NCBI GenBank assembly: GCA_027422505.1
Contig: JAPQWV010000650.1
Location: 1 to 64,000 of the forward strand
Reading direction: 5' to 3'
DNA length: 64,000 nucleotides
Origin: Craterostigma plantagineum
Taxonomy: Eukaryota > Streptophyta > Magnoliopsida > Lamiales > Linderniaceae
The notes under the pieces are model-generated. The model was not told the origin of the DNA. It did not search any database and saw nothing but the letters and a program-made list of their open reading frames with translations. Below are positions 55,756 through 64,000 of the stretch, piece by piece; within the stretch, counting starts at the first letter, position 1; each line of letters opens with the position of its first letter. The translations under genes and the position numbers were made by a program.

Positions 55756-57532
55756 TAAATCACAGAGTCTCATGGAAACACATAAATTCACATTTGTGTT
55801 TACGTATCGTAGATGGATAATCCACCTACCTGTCCTCCTGCTAGCGTCAAATAAAAAGTCTGGTGGAATCCCTATAAGTCGATCCTCTGAATAAATAGAT
55901 ATTATTAGTTTATGTCCTAGTTCTCGAAAACCCTAAAATTTATAGAAACCTAGAAATAATGAAATTCCCAATAAATAAATTATACCCTTAAAATATCGAA
56001 ATTTATTAAATGTCGAGATCTCACAAATGTCGACACCTTAACCCTCGAAATCTCGAGACCTTATATTAATATACCTCGAGATTTTCTAATTTAGCTCATA
56101 CTAATGTCGAAGTTCTTACACAATGTCGAGACTCTAAAAAAAAAACAACTATAAATGTCGATATATACAAAATATCGAGACTTTCAGAGCAAATGTCGAG
56201 ACCCTCTAAATGTCGGTACCATTATATACACACATATAATATCGAGATTTGTTAAGGAATTAAATGTCGAACAGTTTCGTGGAAGATGTCGAAATATTTT
56301 AGATCAAATGTCGAGATTATTAATAAATGTCGAGTCCTTTGTTGGGAATAAATGTCGAACTCAACAAATAATCTCGAGTCTTGTAAATGTCGAATTCTTC
56401 ACACAATGTCGAGATTATAATGACATACAAATATCGAGATCTTTAATGAATAATGTCGATACCTTGGTTGAAGATGAAATGTCGAGGTATACATGTCGAC
56501 TTTTATTATGATATCGAAATCTTTCTCTTATAAAACTCGACATCTTATTAAACAACTAATACCTATTACTAATATCGAGATTTCATTCGACATTTTTCCT
56601 ACATACATCTCGATATTTATCAAACACTTCGACATCTATCTATAGAGTTCTTTACTGATCTTGTCGAGATTTATTCCTTGAAAATGTTGAAGTCCTTATA
56701 AAATGTCGAGACCCTACTATCATTAAAACACCTCGACATCTTTGTATATTGCCTCTCGAAATTCTTCTATAATAGATGCCGAGAACTTCTAACACAGTAC
56801 TTCTCCCCAAAACCCTAAAAACAGTAGGCAGAATATTGTAGATTTCAGCTTCCTTCGAATTAATAAGCTTCGAACACTCCTTGACCTACTCGAATTTATT
56901 AACTAGGGTTTCTCTAACATGTTAATCTTCGACAGTTTCCTAGTATTATCATATGCCTTACGCAGCCATATACTGAGTTATCAAAAGTAAATTAAGCATA
57001 TTAACATGAAAGTTTATTCTTATACCTCTCTTCGAAGCTTCAGTTCCTTGACCCACTAATTCTTCTAAGTTGTTGAATTCTTAATTTGGCTTCCACACCT
57101 TCAGCTCGACTTCTTACTTGTTTGCTAAAGGTTTCTCTTGTTAACTTACAAGGGTTTAAGGAAATGGATATATATTAACACCTAGAATAGCGTGTGAATT
57201 GACAATCATGTGTGGAAAAGTTTTACCCTATTGTCTAAGTAACGTATTTCTCACATTGAGCTTATCAATTCCTTGGTAATTTATTGGGCTTTGTTTAGGT
57301 ATTAAGTATAGCCCATTAATTCCTTACACCATATTTGAATATTAAATATTATTCATTAAATCCCCATAACATATGGCTTTTGAATGTTCTTAAGCTAATT
57401 TTTAATAATTTCGAAATTGTTAAAATGGTTGCTTTTGTTTCAAGACCTAGAATTGTTTTACCAAAAATCCTAACGCACAAATTTACACCGTAACTTATAT
57501 AAAAATCCCGTATTAAATATACGGGTATTACA
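55756..57532 (-). repeat. LTR F, E3-related, truncated
   Basis: Minus-strand LTR with its 5' end at 57532 (TGTAATACCCGTATATT). It carries a TATA-like stretch near 57167-57178, AAACCCTAA boxes at 56810 and 55928, a TCGA array (56015-56790), and donor-like box GGACAG|GTAGGTGGA (exon end 55830) followed by ATCTACGATACGTAAAC as in E3. It breaks off about 75 bases past the donor at the junction with the E4 LTR. Diverged from E3 (moderate identity only). Confidence 0.8.
56015..56790. repeat. TCGA palindrome array in LTR F
   Basis: More than 30 TCGA cores, mostly AAATGTCGAGAT and ATATCGAGATT. Orientation of the non-palindromic flanks is opposite to E3, in keeping with the minus-strand LTR. Confidence 0.82.
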
Positions 57533-57634
57533 CACTGCTATTCGCACGTCGGTGATAGTTATTACGTATTCATTTTATTTATCACTTGTCGCACCTGCAC
57601 ATCATATTAGCACACCACATGTCGATCAAGTTTT

Positions 57635-57652
57635 TGGCTCCGTTGCCGGGGA
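57635..57652 (+). other. Primer binding site, tRNA-Asp type
   Basis: TGGCTCCGTTGCCGGGGA; complementary to the tRNA-Asp 3' end (TGGCGCCGTTGCCGGGG expected) with one mismatch. Characteristic of Athila/Tat elements. Confidence 0.8.
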
Positions 57653-57823
57653 GTAGATTGATATTAGGAACACCGTAGTTCGGTACTTTAGCCACTTTTA
57701 TTTGATGTCTTCTTAGTTTTCCCTATTTGTGTTATTTATGTTTCTACAATATTTTTAGTTTCGTTGTTTCTTCGACGTGTTTATTTACTTCTTTGCTAAT
57801 CTTTATTTTCGCTTATGAAGGTA

Positions 57824-57988
57824 TGACTCAGCAGCGAATAACCCGAAGTCATCCATCGGGCCCCATTGTTGAAGCAGACCCAGATTTTGAGCGAAAGTTA
57901 CGAAAGCAACTCAAGTATGACACCGAAAATTCTCGCATAGAGGCATCCGTAGATAGCCCAGATACAGAAGTGAGAATGGCGGACCATA
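57824..57988 (+). pseudogene. Athila-like gag N-terminus
   Basis: ATG 57824 (MTQQRITRSHPSG), then DPDFERKLRKQLK, the arginine-rich block seen at the start of Athila-type gag proteins. About 55 codons remain. The frame stays open into the adjacent minisatellite to 58107, giving a meaningless repeat-derived tail. Confidence 0.6.
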
Positions 57989-57989
57989 G

Positions 57990-58130
57990 AGTAGCTGTTC
58001 ATTCGCGATGTCACTGTTCATTCCGCAAAGTCACTGTGCATTCGCGAAAGTTATTGTTCACCCGCGAAGTCACTTTTCATTTCGCAAATTCATTGTTCAG
58101 TTTGTGAATTCACTATTCACCCACTTACTG
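57990..58130. repeat. Minisatellite, about 19-20 bp unit with TTCGCGAA
   Basis: Seven degenerate tandem copies of ACTGTTCATTCGCGAAGTC. Same core palindrome as the B LTR array, but tightly tandem here. Confidence 0.8.
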
Positions 58131-58806
58131 CTTTTTCAAAAATCGTAAACTTTAAACATCGGAAATATTTACACAAAACGAAAACCTCACGGCACCTAAA
58201 CGCTCTAATACCTAAAGCCAACTTCACCCTCCTGACACATGTTCGAAACCTTACAACACACGAAAATATCAAAAGGCTGAAAATAACATATGCCGAAAAT
58301 TAACTTTTCTTATTTTCTAACATATATTCAAAACTCTCATCAATGCAAATACGTTTCCAAAACTCACGTAATTAGCATAATAAACACACAACATCTAAAT
58401 ACAAAAGCACTTTGGGAACCTCATACAATTTGCATATCATGGCCATCATATAAAACATTTAAACACTTAATAATACATGTAACAACAAATTTAACTGCGG
58501 TATTGAAGATTATATCTCCATTTTCAAAGGCATGTATCGATATTCTCTAAGCATTTAGTACATGTAACATACAAATTTATTTTTGTATTAACAATGATAT
58601 CTACAACTTTCGAAAGCACACCAAGTATTCACAACAAACTAACGTAACGGGGTGTAATTATCCACCTCCAATCCGAATTTCAAATAAAGGTTTACGTATC
58701 GTAGATGAAATTTCCACCTACCTATCCTTCAAGCTTTGATGTTTAGAGAATTCCTAACTTGACCAAGCTTTCGTTTGATAAGTTCTTATTCTTCCTTGTT
58801 CGAATG
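58131..58806 (-). repeat. E5 LTR, 3' side of LINE copy 6
   Basis: AT-rich. On the minus strand it has GGATAG|GTAGGTGGAAA (exon end 58722) followed by CATCTACGATACGTAAACC, the donor-like box shared with other LTRs. No acceptor-like box recognised to the left, so the LTR is probably truncated or its end too diverged. TCCTTGTTCGAATG (58793-58806) is the LINE target duplication. Confidence 0.6.
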
Positions 58807-61800
58807 TTTTTTTTTTTTGGAGTAAGTTCCGTGTATATATATAAAGAATGGGTGAATCTACAGATGAGTGAGGGGATTAGCCCTCACATGCCAACCAGTA
58901 ACAGATTACTGGATAACAGAACCAGAGCAAATGAAAAAAAACAACTTAAACTACCAAGCTACACGCAAAATTCACCGTATATCCGCCCTCTGCAGATCAA
59001 AATTGGGAGACGTCCCAAGTAGTCGCATGCAAACCATGTCAAGAACGGCCGCAACTAGCCTGTCTGGAGTCGTGATAGTGCCCTCTTTCCAGCGCTCGGT
59101 TCGGGCCTGCCAGCTATGATAAACCACTGAAGCTAAGACGTGACGGTAAGCAGCCTGCAGGAGATGCTGTCCACGACATCGCAACGCAGCCCACTGTGTA
59201 CCCTGTCGCCACTCCATGGCCGACACCTGATCTTCCACCGAAGAATACGAACACAGTGGCACGAAAAACACATTCAAAGAATAGGTGCTGCACAGTCTCA
59301 GGCTACAGTGTGTCACAGAGAACACAAGAAGGGGTCCCAGCGCGCTGTGCCACCCAGGGCTTATCTCTAGTCGACAAGTAATCACGAATGCCCAACCACA
59401 TGATGACTTCATGGCGAGGAATCCTCAAGGGTCCCCCAAATAGGGCCACCCAAGGGGCAATCTGCCGGCGCGTGCGCAAAGCCTCTCTGATCAATCATGA
59501 TGTGGCTTGGCCATCCGTCGCCGCCATCCAACGAATCACATCACGCCTACTAGGATCAACCGATGGAAGATGACGACTAAAGTCAATATACTCAGCTGCC
59601 GACCTTCCAGGCCAGTTCCACCCATGCGCATCTATGACTGAGCTCAGGCGCATCCCTGCTGGCAGCCCCATTGCAAACGGGCCTCTAGGATAGCGCTCTA
59701 ATAACGGTACAGCCCGAAGCCATGGATCCTCCCATAAGAACAACGACGACCCATCACCAATCGAAAAAGATATAAAAGGAAGAATCACCTGCCTCAACTG
59801 CATCAGCTTCCTCCAGCTCCATGATGTGTTGGCCGAAACAGGGACGTCCAAAGTGATCGTGCATGCAGTCTTGTGCTGTACAACCACTCCACCTAGATCG
59901 AGCAGCATCCCGGGTGATCACCCTCCATAGTTGCTGGCCCAGAAGAGCCCAATTGTAAATAGCAATCGACCGAAGAGCCAACCCTCCCTCAGAAACTGCA
60001 AGACAGACATCATCCCACGCAACCTTTGCCGAGGTGCAACCCCACAAGAACCGCCAAAATCTCGACTCCAGAGCTCGAACGATACCCTTGGGCAGTAAAA
60101 AGACCCCTGACCAGTAGACATGCGACGCCTGAAGCACCGACTAAATCAGTTGCATCCTGCCCCCATAAGACAAGGCTAGGTTCAGCAACGATCTTAACTG
60201 CGCATCAACTCGCTGCACCAATGGCTCACAGTCATTGATCGTCAGTCATGAAGCAATTAGCGGGAGCCCCAGATAGCGCACAGGTAAGCGACTCGCAAAA
60301 ACCCATCATGGCATGCAGCTGTACCTTCAGGCCCTCCGCCCTCCGCGAGAGGTACATCTCGCTCTTGTCTGGGTTAGGGTGTAACCCAGACAGCTGAGAG
60401 AAAGTCATCAGCGCGTCCTTCAGCACCCCTAAAGAATAGTAGGAGATCGTCTGCAAATACCAACATGGGGAGTGAGTTGGACTCGCAACGGCAGTGATAG
60501 CGAAACCTAGGTTCCGCCTGTATACGACTCTCAACAAGGCCATGGAGCACCTCCATTACGAGTGTAAAGAGGTAAGGTGAAATAGGATCACCTTGCCTAA
60601 TGCCTCTCTTGCCAGCAAAGAAGCCGCTGAGCGTCCATTCAGGTTGATGGAAAATGTGGGCTTGGTCAAGTAGGTATGCATCCATTCAATATAATTCGCA
60701 GGTGGAATCCCATCGCCTGAAGCATCGCCAATAAGAAACTCCATTCCACCTTATCATATGCCTTGGGCAGATCCACCTTGAGCATAGCTCGGGTGGTCGA
60801 CCCTTTGCTCGTGTATCCAAGGCTAAGTTCCTGTGCCATAAGTATGTTATCACTGATACGCCTCTCTGGTATAAAAGCCGTTTGCGATGCATGGACCAGC
60901 CCTCCCAGCACTGGCTTCAACCTGTTCGCCAAAATCTTTGAGATGATTTTGTATAAAACGTTGCAGCACGGATGGGTCGAAAGTCTGTCGAACGGCGTGG
61001 CGACTCGCACTTAGGTATCAGTGTAATAAGCGTGCTATTTAGCCCCTTTAATAGATGGCCGGTAGCAAAGAAGTCCTGCGCGGCGCGTATCACATCAGCG
61101 CCCACGGTCCCCCATGCCTTTTTGAAGAACGCCGCCGTATACCCATCCGGCCCTGGAGCTTTCTCATCCCACATAGAGAAGAGCGCCTGCTTAACCTCAA
61201 TCTCATCGACTGGCCGGACCATCTCTAAAGACGCAGCTGGGAAAGCGTGCGCTTAATGCCCCCTGCACCTCATCCAGTTCGACAGGTGTAGTCGCGCTGA
61301 TTAGCCAAGTACGCCATGGTAAAACCCAAGCAACTCCCCCTCCACTGCATCTGGAGTATCTAGAAGGTCGCCATTTGGGCTTTGCAGCGATATGATACGG
61401 TTGGTCGCACGACGCATCGCAACTCTCCTGAAGAAGTAGGAGGAACACGATCATTATCCTTGACCAAGCAAGCTTCGCCCGTTGTGACAGCGCTGTATGC
61501 TCTACCTCAACAACCCTAGCATACAGAGATTGGCAATGTCGTTCGAGGTCATGAAACAACCCCTCAAGGGGGTATCTCACAGCGAAGTCCTATGCAATCC
61601 CCAAGAAGCGTAGTGCGTCGGCAACATTTGCTGCCAGATCACCCTTGTTGTGCCTTATTTGCATGAGAATAGGCTTCAGTAAATTCAGCCTCTGGGACCA
61701 TCACAAACATAGGAAACCCCGCCATGTGAATGCCCCAAACACGCTGTACATGGTCCAAGAAACCCACCTCCTTGTTAAGGAAGTTCTCGAAGCGAAAACT

Positions 61801-62102
61801 CGCATCCTGTGGCTTAGATGGGGACTCACCCAAAGACAAAGGTGAGTGGTCCGATGTGGCAGGTAGATCACAACGATAACGTGTATCCGGATACCTTGCA
61901 AACCACTGTGGGTTGCCGAGCATGCGATCCAATTTATGCCAAATGCCCGCTAGAGCCCGCTGCTGATTATACCAAGTGAACACCTGTCCCATCGACGGAA
62001 GCGATAGAAGGTCAGCTCGTATGAGACATGCATGATGGTGTTGAAGTCCCCCGTCACAACCGATGCATCAGCTACTCGTAAAGCGGAGAACTGAATCACT
62101 CA
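58807..62102 (-). mobile_element. LINE copy 6, 5'-truncated
   Basis: 3.3-kb minus-strand LINE with T-run 58807-58818 (A-tail), stem-loops GTGAGGGG-attag-CCCTCAC (58868-58887) and CCAGTA-acagat-TACTGG (58894-58912). Imperfect target duplication TCCTTGTTCGAATG / TCCTTGTTAAAGTG (62103-62116). The 5' end falls within the endonuclease domain. Confidence 0.88.
58951..62092 (-). pseudogene. LINE ORF2 fragment (endonuclease end, RT, zf-RVT)
   Basis: From the right: endonuclease end with GDFNTI-like codons near 62050, GQVFTWYNQQRALAGIW, CDLPATSDHSPLSLG, RFENFLNKEVGF. Then RT in several frames: KAPGPDGYTAAFF and STLITLIPK (61222-60917), QTAFIPERRISDN and PKAYDKVEW (61010-60666; first Lys-Ala of the usual block changed), GKRGIRQGDPISPYLF (60685-60374), FADDLLLF near 60450, then the thumb and C-terminal segments 60137-59303. 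The end reads RADIR-stop-ILRVAW with final stop at 58951. At least six frame breaks and stops. Confidence 0.85.
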
Positions 62103-63175
62103 TCCTTGTTAAAGTGTTTCCTCTCCTTTCTCTTTGTGTCTTTTTATATAAATGAGATGTTAGGGTTGTTCAATGGAATCTCTAGTGGGTATATGCAACG
62201 TGGGTCTTGTCATAAGGAGATGTAGATTAAATGTGAAAGATTCCTTTGTTAAGATTTTTCTCCCTTCCCTTAATGATTTTGCTTAGTGGTTTCACACATA
62301 TGATTCCAACGTGGTTTGATTCTTCTTGTTTTGTTTTCTTCCTAATGATGATGTGTAGGTATACTTTTATATATTACTTTGCTTGGGTGAGATTTAGATC
62401 AAAGTAAATAGCATGACAAGATTCCTTTATTTTTTTGTTTTCGCTTATTTAGTGGATGTTTAACGTGGTTAGTGGATTCATAGATCTAAGTCTTTTGTTG
62501 TTACTATCTTTATTATTATAAGTTAGTAGTGAGTCTTCTAGTTATGTGAAGTAATGTATTTAGACCACATTTGGTTTATGAATGATCGCATATAATGATT
62601 TTTCAATGATTTTAGTTTGTGATTGATTAGTAGGTGACATACCTACTACGTGAGGTAAGTAAAAAATTTCCTCTCATTTGTGATTCATTCTCTGACACTT
62701 ATCTTATATTAAATGATTGTTATGATAACAAATAAGTGATAGCGTACTAACGTCGCTTACAACACAATAGGAATCTTTCACCCTCACTTTGGTCATATGT
62801 ACTTAATTATCATTCTTTTAAACAAGTGGTAGGGAGGTGACAGGAATCATATGTGGTTTCCCTTACTCTTAAATAGTCTACTTCTTTCCTTACTCGTTAC
62901 AAATCGTCTGGGTTTTTTATTCTTTTTTTTTTATTTTGGTTTTGATAACCTTTTAGCCTCACTAGTAATTAGTTTGGGCTTTAAATACTATATGGTCCAA
63001 TAATTATTCATTTGCGCCTTAGTTATAAAATTAAATCCATTAGCTGTTTAATTGGGCTCCAAATATTATTCGGCTCTTACCCGTGTTGCTTACGGAATAT
63101 TTATCTTTAACATTTTATTCACTAATTATCTAAATTCCTTGTCGTAATCCCGCTTTAAAAGTTGCGGGTATTACA
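62103..63175 (-). repeat. E5 LTR, 5' (U3) side
   Basis: 5' end at 63175 (TGTAATACCCGCAAC on the minus strand). It contains a symmetrical TATA-like TTTATATAAA near 62148-62157. No TCGA or TTCGCGAA array in this part. Confidence 0.75.
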
Positions 63176-63333
63176 TTCTCCTTCCCTTAAAAGAATTTCG
63201 TCCCCGAAATTATGCCAACTGGTATAACTCGGGGTAACGATTTCTCCTATTCCAGATTTGCCCGTATCCTATTAAGATATAATTTATTCCTACCTTCATC
63301 ATGCAATTTAGGCGACACATTTAAATGTGTGGC
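63176..63333 (-). other. Polypurine tract and pol-end relic of E5
   Basis: TTAAGGGAAGGAGAA (minus strand) next to the LTR, then the sense motif TTTCGGGGACGAAAT, then about 12 codons resembling the integrase end (RYPELYQLA, stop). Further right to 63333 nothing is recognised before gag begins. Protease, RT, RNase H and nearly all integrase are missing. Confidence 0.7.
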
Positions 63334-64000
63334 TCATTCTCCTAAGACTAAAAATAAGGATGTGGGTGTTTCGAAATTTACATACCCGTAGTCGTGCTGG
63401 CTCTTGTACAGAAGTAGGATGTGGGTTCGCCTGATAGTCTCAGGCGAGATGTCCGGCTTGCCACATCGAAAACATTGGATCACTGTACTTGGTCCTGAAC
63501 CATAACAGATTCCGGTGTGATAGCATCCACACTGTTGGCATCGTGGGGCGGGGTTCAGTGATCGGACAGGGACATTAGTTGGTCCTTGATTAGGCCTAGG
63601 GTGTCCGTTTCGTTGCCCTATGCGGTTATTTTCGTTGCCTTTAGAACCTGTTTCGAAAATTTGACATTTCCGATCACCCCCACTTTCTTGCTGGCTCTCC
63701 TTTCTCTTCTTTGCCTCTTGCGCATCTAAAATCTGAGCATCTACCGCGATAAGCGCTCTTTCTGCCACTTGAGCAAATGCCAGTCCTCATGTTCCCGCCA
63801 TGCTAACGTCTCGGTAGATCTCAGGTTTGAGACCTACTTGGAATCGCTCCACCTTTAGAGCGTTGGTCACCACCATGTGTGGGGCGAAGCGTGATAATTC
63901 CTTGAACTTGCGGATATATTCCGCAATCGGTTTTTCTCCTTGTTTGAGGTTTATGAACTCATTCATCTTTATGGTCCGATAGCCCCACAGGTCCCGGTAG
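63334..64000 (-). pseudogene. gag of E5, C-terminal part
   Basis: Runs off the right edge. From the edge: MNEFINLKQGEKPIAEYIRK, ELSRFAPHMVVTNALKVERF, GLKPEIYRDVSMAG, a stop near 63790, then the frame 63768-63334 with QVAERALI, a basic linker, CQQCGCYHTGICYG and the knuckle CFRCGKPDISPETI. In the knuckle the expected GH becomes PD, so zinc binding is probably lost. Similar to the E3 gag. No protease Asp-Ser-Gly follows. Confidence 0.8.

Larger units (their letters stand above)
57533..57990 (+). mobile_element. Athila-like Ty3/gypsy fragment (LTR end, PBS, gag start)
   Basis: About 100 bases of LTR end, PBS, a 170-base leader and the first about 55 codons of gag. The tRNA-Asp PBS and the gag start pattern are typical of the Athila group. 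Left side is cut by LTR F, right side by a TTCGCGAA minisatellite. Confidence 0.7.

Overview
This is a gene-poor block of nuclear DNA from a flowering plant, probably a eudicot. It is built almost entirely from transposable elements inserted into one another. I found no host gene, tRNA, rRNA or CRISPR array. The plant origin rests on the mix of families: L1-clade LINEs whose ORF1 has the plant DUF4283 and zinc-knuckle layout, Ty3/gypsy chromoviruses with PBS TGGTATCAGAGC (initiator tRNA-Met), an Athila-like fragment with a tRNA-Asp PBS, a Stowaway MITE and a BED-finger hAT transposon. Element names used here (A, B, C, E3, E4, E5, F, G, X) are local labels.

Layout. 1-9691: a minus-strand family-A LTR split by LINE copy 1 (left, runs off the window) and by a full-length LINE copy 2 (2602-8627, 16-bp target duplication). 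9692-10759: LTR end, PBS and gag start of element G. 10760-33504: a minus-strand LTR of element B, cut by LINE copy 3 (11096-15702) and by the 15.3-kb element A (16394-31653, TSD AACCG). Element A itself holds LINE copy 4 in its 5' LTR and a scrambled block (X plus element C) in its integrase. 33505-34296: LINE copy 5 and a scrap of B integrase. 34297-46581: element E3, with a Stowaway MITE and a 4.5-kb hAT transposon in its 5' LTR, and with RT, RNase H and integrase missing. 46582-55755: element E4 (minus strand), the best-preserved retrotransposon here. 55756-57532: LTR F. 57533-57990: Athila-like PBS and gag start. 58131-64000: element E5 (minus strand), with LINE copy 6 in its LTR and gag joined almost directly to its 3' end.

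The most interesting signal is shared LTR architecture. Eight LTRs from seven diverged families keep a box reading as a plant 5' splice donor (CAG|GTAAGT or AG|GTAGGT). Those that are complete enough also keep a second box about 0.6-1.7 kb downstream reading as an acceptor (TGTTGTAG|GT). This predicts an intron inside the LTR leader. Upstream of the donor, most of these LTRs carry dense arrays of CpG-centred palindromes (ATCTCGAGAT / ATGTCGACAT in several families, TTCGCGAA in B). Inside the predicted intron each family has its own minisatellite. Other structured signals are paired 3' stem-loops with compensatory changes in six LINE copies, and two hairpin units with compensatory changes inside the hAT element.

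All alignments were made by eye. Boundaries given by terminal motifs and target duplications are good to a few bases; domain limits are approximate.
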